A stretch of 53,382 nucleotides of DNA. Origin: a virus. Below, one piece after another: positions 8,190 to 17,047 of the stretch (position 1 is the stretch's first letter; each line of letters starts with the position of its first letter). The stretch lies in the IMG/VR virus record IMGVR_UViG_3300042731_004906, positions 1 to 53,382 of that record; one strand, 5' to 3'. Both the position numbers and the translations under genes were made by a program. The notes beneath the pieces were generated by a model. The model searched no databases, had not been told where the DNA came from, and saw only the letters and a list, made by a program, of their open reading frames with translations.

Positions 8190-9829
8190 TATGCTACCCT
8201 CTTACCGTCTACTACCACGACCACGCCGGTATTACGTAAGTCGTTCCAACTCCAAAAGCAGGCGTCCACCAGATCATAGGGCTTGTGCTTGGGTACTCGG
8301 TTTAGCGCCTTTTCCAACGTCGTATGAGTACCGATGACGTGTATGATCTTACCCTTTTCATAATCCGATAGCATCAAGTTCCAGCGATGCACCTTCGGCC
8401 CGTAGCCTGCGCCTGCCTTGTCGCTCACGAAGTCCGGTAGAAAACGGGTTGTGTCGATAGTCCCGTTGCCGTCCGTCACCTGTATTATACCATCAATTCG
8501 CTCGATTTGGGGAAAGTTATCATCCTTGACTAACTCCTCGATAGCCAGGTAGAACTCATCGGCCCACAGGTCGCCGCCCTGGTCGGTTTCCACGCCCACC
8601 CGGTCAAAGCGTAATTCGACCGCCTTGAGGATAGCTCGCTTAAGGCAATCAAGCGGAGTGGTGATTTGCTCCCAACTCCAAAAGCGGTAGATAACGTCAT
8701 CAACGCCTATGCCGTCGGCGTTGATACCCATACTGTCGCTCTGGTCGGTAGAGGTGACGGCCGGATCGCACCACACGCAGCCGTCCGTCAATTCCGGTAC
8801 GTCGTCAAAAGCGCAATGTCTGAATTCGAGATGATTGAACAGGCCGCCGTCCTGTTGCTCTACTTCGTGTTGCGCCTCTTTGAGAAATGCAGACAAGCCC
8901 CAGGTATTGATAGCATCCTGGCAAACCTGGATATTCTGCCCGTCCCAGGTTGGTGTACCGGCTATGATGGTATAGCCGCCGCCCTCGGTAGCCTCATATG
9001 CCAAATCATCAATCGCCTTGTATGGTCCTGACACTCGCCTATCCGCCAGAAAGCTGGCCTCGATATCTGACACCCCGGCCAGTTGCGCCGCTATGCCATC
9101 GGGAATAATCATATTCTGGATAAAGAGAATAGCCGCATCATCGGAGCCAGCGGGGAGTAGCGAGGTGGTCAGGGTGTCCTTTTTCTTTTGGGTGGTTTTG
9201 GGCGAGTCGTGCTTGCCGTCGATATCGTCCAGTATAATAAAGTCGGGCCGGTTTTCTTTTGCCTTCGCCCCACGCCGGGCCGTGTCAAGACCGATGGCAT
9301 CGAGGATAAAGCCGTTAGCGCAGCGTAGCCGTTGCCGCCGCCATCCTTTTGACTGGCCGTACTTGCCCACTTCGCGCTGGGCCATTTCGGGATAGTAAGC
9401 GGCTAGTTGCTCGTTGCCTTCTAAGATGTCGGCAATCGTCCCTACGTGCTGGTCAGCCTGATCTTGCACCTCACAGCAATACCAGCCGTAGAGCCGGTGG
9501 CTTTCAGCGCCCAGTCGGATTGCCGCCAGCTCTGCGCTTGTCGATTTCGTCCCACCTCTCGGCCAGATAGCCACCAACGGAGCCGGCCTAATGCCCTTGC
9601 GGATTGACCAGACCCATTGCCAGAACTCGGTGTGTCGCTGGGCAAATGGAGCGGTTACGTAGGTTGGGAATATGGTTGTTAGCCACTCTTGCCAATCGAG
9701 CGGCGGTATCTTCTTTCGGTGTAAATCTTGCAATTTCCCGGCAGTTTCCATAAGGAACTGCTGCCGAGCCACAGGATGCAACGATTTGAACCACGTTATT
9801 AGCTTCGGGTCAATCGTTCGTGGTTGCAT
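8189..9829 (-). CDS. terL: Terminase large subunit (packaging ATPase/nuclease)
   Basis: 546 residues, a normal length. The ATPase P-loop variant WPRGGTKS is at about 89-96 and Walker B FIILDDID at 197-203, followed by the coupling segment. The nuclease half starts near residue 345 with VWCDPAVTSTDQSD (first catalytic Asp). RVGVETDQGG near 420 is a further acidic motif. It drives DNA packaging through the portal and cuts genome ends. It overlaps the small subunit gene by 20 bp and the portal by one base, giving the classical TerS-TerL-portal order. Confidence 0.92.
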   Translation of the reverse strand: MQPRTIDPKLITWFKSLHPVARQQFLMETAGKLQDLHRKKIPPLDWQEWLTTIFPTYVTAPFAQRHTEFWQWVWSIRKGIRPAPLVAIWPRGGTKSTSAELAAIRLGAESHRLYGWYCCEVQDQADQHVGTIADILEGNEQLAAYYPEMAQREVGKYGQSKGWRRQRLRCANGFILDAIGLDTARRGAKAKENRPDFIILDDIDGKHDSPKTTQKKKDTLTTSLLPAGSDDAAILFIQNMIIPDGIAAQLAGVSDIEASFLADRRVSGPYKAIDDLAYEATEGGGYTIIAGTPTWDGQNIQVCQDAINTWGLSAFLKEAQHEVEQQDGGLFNHLEFRHCAFDDVPELTDGCVWCDPAVTSTDQSDSMGINADGIGVDDVIYRFWSWEQITTPLDCLKRAILKAVELRFDRVGVETDQGGDLWADEFYLAIEELVKDDNFPQIERIDGIIQVTDGNGTIDTTRFLPDFVSDKAGAGYGPKVHRWNLMLSDYEKGKIIHVIGTHTTLEKALNRVPKHKPYDLVDACFWSWNDLRNTGVVVVVDGKRVA

Positions 9830-10352
9830 CGCTCTCCATTGCCGCCATAGTCAATATCTCAAGGAATTGACGTTGAACCTCATCACTATTCAGGCTATCC
9901 GGCAACGTTTGCCGCCAGTCGATCTTGACCGGCGCGTCAAGACCGAACAACTTAAGCCGCCGGTCGATGCACCAACGGATACCGGCTAAAAAGCTCTCGT
10001 TGCCGGTCATCTGTTCCTGTTTGGTACTGACTTCGTTGCGCTCGCTTTCAGCTTCACTGACTACTTTGGCGGTACTGCTTTCCTTGACCTGCAACGACCG
10101 CTGCCAGGCTTGCCAGTATTCGACTTCTAAGTTGTCTATCTTTGCAAGCTCGATAGCTACCCGTTCATTGAAATTGACAAGGGAGGATTCAAGCCACTTG
10201 GCCCGAATAGCCTTGAGGTCATAACCTACCATCTGCCGGGTCATTCCAAGCCGGGCGGCAATATCTACTTGAATGACGCCTTGCAGGTAGAGCCGGGCGA
10301 TTTCTACCCGATCACGTTCTATTTGGATTACACTTCGTTTTGGTGCTGCCAT
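9810..10352 (-). CDS. terS: Terminase small subunit
   Basis: 180 residues from ATG 10352. A helix-turn-helix lies near the N-terminus (GVIQVDIAARLGMTRQMVGYDL), followed by a helical oligomerisation region and a Trp-rich segment. It would recognise the packaging start site and regulate TerL. The position immediately upstream of TerL supports this strongly. The first upstream start (TTG 10358) is less likely. Confidence 0.82.
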   Translation of the reverse strand: MAAPKRSVIQIERDRVEIARLYLQGVIQVDIAARLGMTRQMVGYDLKAIRAKWLESSLVNFNERVAIELAKIDNLEVEYWQAWQRSLQVKESSTAKVVSEAESERNEVSTKQEQMTGNESFLAGIRWCIDRRLKLFGLDAPVKIDWRQTLPDSLNSDEVQRQFLEILTMAAMESDATTND

Positions 10353-10383
10353 AAGCAAACTTCTTAATGCAAACTAACTTTTC

Positions 10384-11013
10384 TTAATTGCAATTGAGAT
10401 TTTTTGATAGCACTCGCAACGCCTCTTGTTTGTCGAGCGCCGGGCCGACGTACTCGAAAGAGGCTCGAAGGCGTTTTGTTAATCCACTGATTCCCTTTTG
10501 CTTGGCTAAATCCCGTCCTTTTACCATCGACTTTGTTTTTCTGGTTGGTTTTTGTATCATCACCCAGTTTTTTGACCTATTTCTAGCGTGTATCATTGCC
10601 GGATTGCTCGTTTGAGACTGCCACCGATACCCAACCGCCTTAAACATCGCCCCGACATAATCACTCAAAGCGTTACCAATCCCCACGCCCTGGAAGTCCG
10701 GCAAGCAAACCGTTCGATGTTCCCGCTTGATGTTCTTTGCTTTTGGATGCGGAAAGTGCAACGCTGCCGTAAACGCCACTGGCCTATCGTCATAAAAAGC
10801 GCAGAAGCAAACTGCCGCCGTATTCAAGACGGTGTCTAAATAATGATACTGCCGGAATATTCGCCCAAGCGGTGTGATGAACGCGTTTAACTTCGAGCTT
10901 AATCTCTGGTCGCTGGTGAAGATACCTCCCGGTGTAATATTCGCCCGTGTGAGGCTGATACACCCAATCCGGCTCAAGCCAATCCAGAATGTCATAATGC
11001 ACAGAGACGGCAA
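10384..11013 (-). CDS. GNAT acetyltransferase-like part of a frameshifted ABC-GNAT gene
   Basis: The homologous part runs from about residue 45 (ITPLGRIFRQYHYLD) to the C-terminus. It contains PVAFTAALHFPHPKAKNIKREHRTVCLPDFQGVGIGNAL: an acetyl-CoA-binding GNAT core with QGVGIG. In phages this is usually the C-terminal half of one protein whose N-terminal half is an ABC-type ATPase. Here the ATPase half is in another frame (10790-11257) and the two overlap by 224 bp. The first 40 residues of this ORF are therefore probably not translated in this frame. The C-terminus (SKNLNCN) is encoded by a copy of the dispersed palindrome. Confidence 0.6.
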   Translation of the reverse strand: MPSLCIMTFWIGLSRIGCISLTRANITPGGIFTSDQRLSSKLNAFITPLGRIFRQYHYLDTVLNTAAVCFCAFYDDRPVAFTAALHFPHPKAKNIKREHRTVCLPDFQGVGIGNALSDYVGAMFKAVGYRWQSQTSNPAMIHARNRSKNWVMIQKPTRKTKSMVKGRDLAKQKGISGLTKRLRASFEYVGPALDKQEALRVLSKNLNCN

Positions 11014-11257
11014 TAAACTTTTTGTCCTTGCGCCTGATCGCTTTGGATAACGCCGCGCTGCCTATCTGGGCCACGGTCCTATCAACGACACTTGTAAACT
11101 CATCTATGACAACCAACTCTCGTTCATCGGCCAAAGCCCTGGCCAGCGTCGCCCGGAATTGCTCACCATTCGACAGTACCCGAAACGGACGCAACCACGA
11201 CGGCGGGGAAGAAAAGCCGACAGATGACAGATAGCCGGTGATGTCTTTTGTGCTCAA
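10790..11257 (-). CDS. ABC-type ATPase C-terminal half, frameshifted, P-loop missing
   Basis: The ABC signature LSNGEQFRA, Walker B LVVIDEFTSVVD and H-loop AVSVHYDI are clear. They are followed by EPDWVY and KLEVKRVHHTAWANI, the junction where homologues continue into the GNAT domain. After ANI the good match resumes in the +1 frame (FRQYHYLD). No Walker A is visible upstream in any frame, so the ATPase lacks its P-loop. The frame remains open upstream to about 11340 without a good start; TTG 11257 overlaps the previous stop. It is a decayed gene, a programmed +1 shift, or a sequencing error. Confidence 0.6.
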   Translation of the reverse strand: MSTKDITGYLSSVGFSSPPSWLRPFRVLSNGEQFRATLARALADERELVVIDEFTSVVDRTVAQIGSAALSKAIRRKDKKFIAVSVHYDILDWLEPDWVYQPHTGEYYTGRYLHQRPEIKLEVKRVHHTAWANIPAVSLFRHRLEYGGSLLLRFL

Positions 11258-11439
11258 GCCGTCTGGAATAGTATCTCTACCGCCCCCACATCGCCCACGT
11301 TCCTGATCTCTTTCAGCAGTTCTATCGCCTGCCGTGCCTCACTCTCTATCGGCAATGAAGCCACAAGCGCCGAAATGTCTGTACTCTTCATATCGGCGGT
11401 GACAAAGCGGACGGTACTTAGTTTGTGGTTAAGGTACAT
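11254..11439 (-). CDS. Small hypothetical protein
   Basis: 61 residues from ATG 11439 (MYLNHKLSTVRFVTADMKS), chosen because it overlaps the stop of the upstream gene at 11429. A second ATG lies six codons earlier. A short beta start is followed by helices (ALVASLPIESEARQAIELLK). It resembles small helical phage head-region proteins. No family recognised. It overlaps the start of the ABC-like fragment. Confidence 0.5.
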   Translation of the reverse strand: MYLNHKLSTVRFVTADMKSTDISALVASLPIESEARQAIELLKEIRNVGDVGAVEILFQTA

Positions 11440-11683
11440 CGCTGCTATCTTCGTCATCTTCCGGCAAATGAACCCCATTACTCTCTGCGAAAAATGTCCA
11501 GGTTTCTTCCTGCCCCAGTGAGATAAGATTGGCAAATTCGCACCGTAAGATGTCGAAACGTTTGTGCAAATCTTTCAAATCATCCGAGTTTAACTTGAGT
11601 GCCTGTAGTAGCAGCAGGTCATTAAGCTCGGTCCAGTCATTATTGATATGCCTGGTGATCTCGCCAACCCGGTCCATTGTCAT
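11429..11683 (-). CDS. Small helical protein
   Basis: 84 residues from ATG 11683. The protein is helical and acidic at the C-terminus (LPEDDEDSSDVP), with DWTELNDLLLLQALKLNSDDLKDLHKRF as its core, partly heptad-like. The ribosome site is poor. No family recognised. It overlaps the next small gene. Confidence 0.5.
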   Translation of the reverse strand: MTMDRVGEITRHINNDWTELNDLLLLQALKLNSDDLKDLHKRFDILRCEFANLISLGQEETWTFFAESNGVHLPEDDEDSSDVP

Positions 11684-11759
11684 TTTTTTTCTGACCAACA
11701 GATAGCCTCAGTTAATGAAAGCCTGGATAAAGGCAGATGCTTGCTGACGGTGATGTCTC

Positions 11760-12299
11760 TTAAAGTTCGTTAATTTGACGGTCCACCACCGCCATCTCTT
11801 CTCTAATTTCATTGATTTTGGTCGTCTCCCATTCTATCTCATTTTGTATTTCCGTTGATACATTCATACCCTGCCGGGCCGCGGTATCTCTGGCCTTATC
11901 GAGATTTTGCATATGCGTCTTGAGCTGGAACCTGAGATGTGTTAAATGGTCCTGCAAAACGTCTCCAAATAACTCTGCGGTTCGACGCTTTACCTGTTCG
12001 GAAACGTTACCATTCTTGGATATATATTCCAGAATTACCAGAAAGATGCGCTCAAACTTATCATCTCTGGACACCAAATAATCGTTAAGTTCCCGAATAA
12101 TATCATCGATGGTGGCCCGTTCTTTGAGCAAATCGAATGTTATTTCGTCTAGCCGGTCAACATTTTTATAAAATTGTGACGAGAAGATACTGAGAACATC
12201 CTCGATTGTCTTAACCTGCTGTAGACTTTGTTCAAGGCGTTCGTTGAGTTGATATAGTTGTCTAAGGTACTGGAGTATTTCTCTTGGTTCGCTAGACAC
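11760..12299 (-). CDS. Coiled-coil protein
   Basis: 179 residues starting at GTG 12299; an out-of-frame ATG overlaps it. Long helices with heptad character span most of the length (ILQYLRQLYQLNERLEQSLQ; EIQNEIEWETTKINEIREEM). No membrane segment. It lies next to the holin-like gene, so it may be a lysis-region or structural accessory protein. No family recognised. Confidence 0.55.
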   Translation of the reverse strand: MSSEPREILQYLRQLYQLNERLEQSLQQVKTIEDVLSIFSSQFYKNVDRLDEITFDLLKERATIDDIIRELNDYLVSRDDKFERIFLVILEYISKNGNVSEQVKRRTAELFGDVLQDHLTHLRFQLKTHMQNLDKARDTAARQGMNVSTEIQNEIEWETTKINEIREEMAVVDRQINEL

Positions 12300-12316
12300 A
12301 TTGCACTACAAATAAC

Positions 12317-12673
12317 CTATTTCCCGCCGTACAGCAGCCGGCCGTTGGTGATAATCTTCTGACCCAACGTACCAACCAATGTTAGCCAGGCAAAGTCAAC
12401 GGCGGCAGTATTGAGCCAATCTATAAGGCCGGCTTCGACCAGGGCCGGGTAACTTTCGACATCGGACGGTAAGATGAAATTGACGGTAATAACCAACCCG
12501 ATGTAACCGATAAGATACGGCATTACCATCCCCCTGAACCACCCGGCCAACTCTGCCCAGTCAAACGAGCCGGTACGCAAAGCGGCGGCAATGGCCAGCA
12601 CCACGTCTAGAAAAATGAGGCCAACCAGAATTTGAAACTGTGCGGTTTGCATTACTGCTTGAATCAAGTCCAT
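12317..12673 (-). CDS. Holin-like membrane protein
   Basis: 118 residues with three probable transmembrane helices: about 13-32 (FQILVGLIFLDVVLAIAAAL), 50-70 (MPYLIGYIGLVITVNFIL) and 90-108 (AAVDFAWLTLVGTLGQKII). Size and topology match phage holins, which permeabilise the inner membrane. No endolysin was identified beside it, so holin remains a guess based on size, topology and phage context. Confidence 0.55.
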   Translation of the reverse strand: MDLIQAVMQTAQFQILVGLIFLDVVLAIAAALRTGSFDWAELAGWFRGMVMPYLIGYIGLVITVNFILPSDVESYPALVEAGLIDWLNTAAVDFAWLTLVGTLGQKIITNGRLLYGGK

Positions 12674-12675
12674 CG

Positions 12676-12903
12676 TTATTCCCTCCCGGAAAACAGAAAA
12701 CGGGCCGCGTTATAGACCCGTTGCAATATAACCTCTTCGCTTGTCACACCTTGCGCCCAGCGCTTGATCTCAGCCGGAGTGCATCCATCCTTAACCGCCG
12801 CTTCTATTTTCGACAACAGGGCCAGGTGATGCTCTTCCAGTAAAAGATAGTCGCGCTCACATAGGGCGCTTTCGATTTCGGTTTGGTGTGTGCTTTTAGA
12901 CAT
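12676..12903 (-). CDS. Small hypothetical protein beside the holin-like gene
   Basis: 75 residues, mostly helical, Glu- and Leu-rich (ESALCERDYLLLEEHHLALLSKIEAAV), ending RVYNAARFLFSGRE. It precedes the holin-like gene by two bases, so the two are co-translated. No family recognised. Confidence 0.5.
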   Translation of the reverse strand: MSKSTHQTEIESALCERDYLLLEEHHLALLSKIEAAVKDGCTPAEIKRWAQGVTSEEVILQRVYNAARFLFSGRE

Positions 12904-13256
12904 AATACCATTTTAGCACATTGCCCGTTTTTTTTCAATAGTGATTGAGAAATTATAGGATTTCTAACTTTTTACGAGTAAGCCCGGCGCAACCATCACG
13001 CCGGGCTTGCCTTACACACAAGATTAGCACATTGACATACTATTATGCAAAACCGTTTTCCCCAACGGTTCAACTAGAACTCATTATCTCATCAGCACTC
13101 CTTTCTGTCATACCCACGTTTGCCGTTATCGCCGTCGTTGCACTACCTTGATTCCTACTCCTTAGCCATTCGGTCATCGAGCCAGGGACGGCGGTTGCTT
13201 CACTCGCCGGCATAGTCCTATACCACTAGGTTTACCCCTGCCGGTGAGGTTAGTCA
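12904..13256. other. 353-bp region without a firm gene
   Basis: It contains a dispersed palindrome copy (12935-12948), a strong GC hairpin (AGCCCGGCG/CGCCGGGCT, 12981-13007) and an AACCGTT/AACGGTT hairpin near 13050-13070. On the minus strand two tiny overlapping frames (about 27 codons from a GTG, then about 35 codons starting MTEWLRSRNQGS) are possible, but they lack ribosome sites. I make no gene call. Confidence 0.4.
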
Positions 13257-13493
13257 CTATCCTAATGGGTCAAGCCCGGCGCGCTCTCTGACCTGATTGT
13301 ACTCGGCCAGATGCTCGTCACCGTCCGTCCTCATAGCCGGGGCAGTTTCCACACGATAGTCGATAATGGTATTATCAATCATCGCTACCGCTATGCTGAT
13401 ACAGTCATCAACATCATCGGTATCGTCGCTATCGATGCCGGTCAATACCTGCTTGATTTCACGCATCTTGTCAATCAACTCTTGGACTGTCAT
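13257..13493 (-). CDS. Small acidic protein
   Basis: 78 residues with a good AAAAGGAG site before the ATG. Helical N-terminus (VQELIDKMREIKQVL), then an Asp-rich stretch (DSDDTDDVDDC) and a beta segment. The acidic, DNA-mimic-like composition might suit an inhibitor of a DNA-binding protein. That is speculation. Confidence 0.55.
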   Translation of the reverse strand: MTVQELIDKMREIKQVLTGIDSDDTDDVDDCISIAVAMIDNTIIDYRVETAPAMRTDGDEHLAEYNQVRERAGLDPLG

Positions 13494-13520
13494 AGTTCAA
13501 CTCCTTTTTCTCAATTGCAA

Positions 13521-14075
13521 TTAAGATTTTTTGCGCCAGCCGTGGGCAGTCGGCTCGCTGTTGAGTTTGCGGTAGTTTAGGTCGATAATCTCTTGCCAGG
13601 TTACGCCAAGTTCGCTGATAAATGGCTCAAGACATCCCCAAATGACTTTTAACCGACTAACGTCAATCCATTGTTTGTCGAGGTAGTCATTTAGAATTGT
13701 ATAGGAGTTTTGCCCCATTACCGCCAATAGCTTTTTGACCGACCACCGATAGTAGTTCTCTCCCTTTATCTGCTCAAGAGAAATATCGGCAATGTAACAG
13801 ATAATCCTTAGATAATATGTGTAATCCCCTGTTTCGTCCAAGACAAGCGGGGTATAAAAGAGTGTCTCGTTATCACACCGGCAATCCCACTGGCTGGCCT
13901 CTCCGCAATTCTTACACTGCCACCAGGAGAATTGCGGCTTAAATCTCTCTTTGCCGTACAAATCCAGCAACTCGCCCGCTTCCCCTGCCAGCTTGATAGC
14001 CGGGTGCAACGGGTCACTGTGGAGAGGATGGTCCTTAGCGTACCAGGTTAGAAGAGCTTTTTCGATGTCGTTCAT
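13521..14075 (-). CDS. MazG-like nucleotide pyrophosphohydrolase with zinc-ribbon insertion
   Basis: 184 residues. The MazG pattern is visible: AIKLAGEAGELLDLYGKE near residues 26-43 and LDETGDYTYYLRIICYIAD near 78-97, giving the acidic EAGEL and ETGD metal sites. Between them is an inserted Cys cluster (CKNCGEASQWDCRC, about 54-67) that could bind zinc. MazG-type enzymes hydrolyse nucleoside triphosphates or alarmones, and phages use them to adjust nucleotide pools. The gene overlaps the methyltransferase stop by 4 bp. Confidence 0.75.
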   Translation of the reverse strand: MNDIEKALLTWYAKDHPLHSDPLHPAIKLAGEAGELLDLYGKERFKPQFSWWQCKNCGEASQWDCRCDNETLFYTPLVLDETGDYTYYLRIICYIADISLEQIKGENYYRWSVKKLLAVMGQNSYTILNDYLDKQWIDVSRLKVIWGCLEPFISELGVTWQEIIDLNYRKLNSEPTAHGWRKKS

Positions 14076-15553
14076 ATCATTTTCACCTGTGTAATCTCTT
14101 TCTCAGCTATCTCTAGGTTTTTGCAACCCCTTTCCCAGTAATTTGGCTTAAGTTCAAACAAGATAGCCTTGCGATCCATCTTAACTGCCTGATAACCCTC
14201 ACTCGCGTGACCACCATATGGAGACATTATTATATCTCCCAATTTGGTGTATTCACCGATTAGTTGACCTATTAAATCAAGCTGAAGAGGGCAGATGTGT
14301 TTTTCCTCGCTCTCGTCCTTTTGTTTTGCATATTTTAAGGCATTGGTTATTACATTGGTCTGCCGAATATCCATCAGGCAGTTGGGGTGACTGTCGGGCA
14401 AGCCGTCCAGATCAAACCAGACCGGTGAAGCGTATCGCTGCCACAACAGAATCGAGTAGTAGGTATTGTCTCTCCAACTGACAGGCGGACGATTGCCGAC
14501 GTAATCGGAATGCACTTCATTGCCTTTGGTAATCGCCATCTGCCAGGTTCGTTCTTTTTCCTCGATTGTCTGAACTTCGCCGTTTGTCTGAATAATGTCA
14601 GAGTATACCCGCTCAAATGTCTGGTACTCAACATCCGGTGGCCTGATGCTATGCTTGACTACGTTATTCTCAAAGTCACCTTTCCAGTTACGAAACGTGA
14701 CAACGAACGAACCATCAGTCAAGGCGACCCGGCTATGGAATTTCCAGCCGTCAACCGACTCAAACTGCTTGATTATCGAGGCCAACATTCGGGCGGTGCA
14801 GTGGATAGAAGTCAAGCGGCCGGGGGTAGTTTTTCTCAGAATGTCACTGCAAAGAAGATCATCCATATATTTTTTTGTTGACCAGAATGAGTACTGGACC
14901 GGTACCTGCTCGATATTATCAATCCTTCCCCTAATATCAACCCCTAACGGCGTTGAGATATACTCGCCCTCATTAGTCCAGATATGGACCATCCGCTCTA
15001 CGACCTGCGGGTTAAGCGGCGGCAACTTGTCATTGATCTTTTCGCCGCCCTTGTTGAATACCAGGACGTAATCAGCGCAGCCCTGCCGGGTAACTTCGGC
15101 CCGCTCTGAAAAGCTCTTGTGTAGTAGGCCGTAGGTTTTGGTACGTTGCATCTCGATAACCGGGTCTTTCCAGACCGTCATCCATCGCTCGAAATTAAAG
15201 CCGATGGATTCACAGAGGCGGATAATCTCACCGGGGAAGTCATACAGACCGGCATAACCGTGAGATGACATATAGCGCATCGTGTCTTTGCAGTGAACGG
15301 CCATTCGCCCACCATCCTCCAGGACCCTGAACATCTCAGTCAGGTGATAATACCAGCCCTCGAAAAATTGTTCCTCGCTATCGGTGTTGCCCAAATCGGC
15401 AATGGAGTCAGAATAAATATACAACGCGAGAAAGGGCGGGGAATACGGGATGAATTGAACTGATTTGTCGGGTAAATTCCTCATTCCAAAAACACAATCA
15501 GCCCCATAAAAAGCCCAGTTCTCTCCAAACTTCTGGTCAATTATCTGATTCAC
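14072..15553 (-). CDS. DNA methyltransferase (beta-type motif order)
   Basis: 493 residues from GTG 15553, chosen because GGGAGG precedes it and it overlaps the helicase stop as GTGA; the open frame extends 93 bp further upstream. The catalytic motif IV YSPPF is near residue 38. The AdoMet-binding motif (IIMSPYGGHASEG) lies near the C-terminus, followed by KAILFELKPNYW. This is the order of beta-class amino methyltransferases (N4-cytosine or N6-adenine). The central 200-residue insert may hold target recognition. It is coupled to the SNF2-type helicase gene, and the pair may protect phage DNA or act as a modification unit. Confidence 0.82.
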   Translation of the reverse strand: MNQIIDQKFGENWAFYGADCVFGMRNLPDKSVQFIPYSPPFLALYIYSDSIADLGNTDSEEQFFEGWYYHLTEMFRVLEDGGRMAVHCKDTMRYMSSHGYAGLYDFPGEIIRLCESIGFNFERWMTVWKDPVIEMQRTKTYGLLHKSFSERAEVTRQGCADYVLVFNKGGEKINDKLPPLNPQVVERMVHIWTNEGEYISTPLGVDIRGRIDNIEQVPVQYSFWSTKKYMDDLLCSDILRKTTPGRLTSIHCTARMLASIIKQFESVDGWKFHSRVALTDGSFVVTFRNWKGDFENNVVKHSIRPPDVEYQTFERVYSDIIQTNGEVQTIEEKERTWQMAITKGNEVHSDYVGNRPPVSWRDNTYYSILLWQRYASPVWFDLDGLPDSHPNCLMDIRQTNVITNALKYAKQKDESEEKHICPLQLDLIGQLIGEYTKLGDIIMSPYGGHASEGYQAVKMDRKAILFELKPNYWERGCKNLEIAEKEITQVKMI

Positions 15554-17028
15554 TTCATCCTCCCATTCAAAAAGTGGGGCAAGACCATTTCCGTATTGCC
15601 CAGATTGGTTGTCAATTTCTTTTGGTCTATTCGCCACAAACCACATTCGGCTACAACCTCGTTCACTCGTTTCTGCATTTTCTTATGTTGCGCTCCCTTG
15701 CGCTTGAGTGACTTGACTATGCCTATCTCCGTTTCCGTGGCGTACATATTGACAACAGACTGCCGGGCATTGCCGAACCGGTCAGTTCTGCCAACGGCCT
15801 GATACCAGCTCTCCCATTTGTAATTGATAGAAACGAAGTGGTGCCTGGCGCAATGTTGCCAGTTAAGCCCGAGCCCGGCAATGCTATCTTTCGTAATGAT
15901 AATCCGACTATTGCCGGTCGAAAAGGAATCAAGCTTAGCCTCTTTGTTTGCCAGGTTATCTCGGCCTGATACCTCTACTACTTCACCGTTCTTGTAAATA
16001 GCCTGTAGCTCTTTAGCCAGGAGCTTTGATTCATCTTCCAGATCACACCAAACGATATGAGGTTCGCTTGGCTCTTTTTCGACTTCCTCAATCGCACATA
16101 TTACCCGGTCCTGATAGGTGGCTTTCTTCTCTGCCCACATCTCTGTTGATGAAGGCGTATCGGGCAACATCAAATAACGTTGCCCTTTCTTGGTGGTCAT
16201 ATCCCAGGCCCGGCGATGGTCAACGTCTAGCGTATGGAATCGGATGTCAAGCGGTGGCCTGATGTATCCCTCATCGCTGCCACCGATATCAGACGGCGTA
16301 GAGATGATACTGGCCCAGGTTGTTACCCAGCGCCAGAAGTCCTTTTCGCCCAACGGCTTAAGAATGTAATTGCCGGCCACCATCTTTTTATCTTTCATCG
16401 AGGCGTTCATAAACCAGTTGGCAATCATCTGGTTGGAGTCCATCACGCCTAATGCCTCGGCGTGATTGCCAAGTTCGAGGAAGTCATTCGGGGAAGGTGT
16501 AGCGGAGCAAAGCAAACCATAGCGGATCTCGTTCATAAATGGCAAAACAAACTTTTTCGTCTCGCCGGTATAGCTCTTGAGAATCGAGCTTTCATCGATA
16601 ACAACACCGCCGTCTTTCCAATGAAACGGCTTGAATTTGCCCCGGAACATATCAAAGTTGACAATGGTTATCGGACAATCTGACAAAACAGCATCGTCAT
16701 AATTCCTGACCTGTTCAATCTCAACGTCAATCTTTCGGGCTTCCCTGACGGTTTGCTTGGCTACGGCTAACGGGCAAACTATCAAGACCGGCGCGCCGGT
16801 CTTTTTGTGTACCTGCTTGGCCCATTCGACCTGCAAGAGCGTTTTCCCTAATCCTCGCTCCCAAAACGCAGCGCCCCGGCCAAGCTTGATTAGCCACTGC
16901 AATGACCACTGCTGCCAGTCGAATAACATCGGGTTAATATCAGCCAGATCAACGTCAAAACCAACCGGCTTGGCGCTAATCTGTTTACTGATAAGATAAT
17001 CCTCATACGTTTCAAATTTTGGTATCAT
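15550..17028 (-). CDS. SNF2/DEAD-type superfamily 2 helicase
   Basis: 492 residues. Motif I ERGLGKTLLQ is near residue 58, motif II VVIDESSILKS (DESS rather than DEAD/DEAH) near 142, motif III CSATPSPND near 173 and motif VI QAVGRTDRFGN near 417. The core is flanked by a lid-like region. It resembles phage SNF2-type translocases. It may act in replication, recombination or restriction evasion with the downstream methyltransferase. An AAGGAGTGAGCT site precedes the ATG, downstream of the minus-strand promoter at 17048-17076. Confidence 0.83.
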   Translation of the reverse strand: MIPKFETYEDYLISKQISAKPVGFDVDLADINPMLFDWQQWSLQWLIKLGRGAAFWERGLGKTLLQVEWAKQVHKKTGAPVLIVCPLAVAKQTVREARKIDVEIEQVRNYDDAVLSDCPITIVNFDMFRGKFKPFHWKDGGVVIDESSILKSYTGETKKFVLPFMNEIRYGLLCSATPSPNDFLELGNHAEALGVMDSNQMIANWFMNASMKDKKMVAGNYILKPLGEKDFWRWVTTWASIISTPSDIGGSDEGYIRPPLDIRFHTLDVDHRRAWDMTTKKGQRYLMLPDTPSSTEMWAEKKATYQDRVICAIEEVEKEPSEPHIVWCDLEDESKLLAKELQAIYKNGEVVEVSGRDNLANKEAKLDSFSTGNSRIIITKDSIAGLGLNWQHCARHHFVSINYKWESWYQAVGRTDRFGNARQSVVNMYATETEIGIVKSLKRKGAQHKKMQKRVNEVVAECGLWRIDQKKLTTNLGNTEMVLPHFLNGRMK

Positions 17029-17047
17029 AGCTCACTCCTTAATGACT

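Noticed and set aside
13020-13256. Two tiny minus-strand genes (27 and 35 codons)
   Set aside because: They overlap as ATGA, but there is no ribosome site and the sequence is hairpin-rich; left as unannotated.
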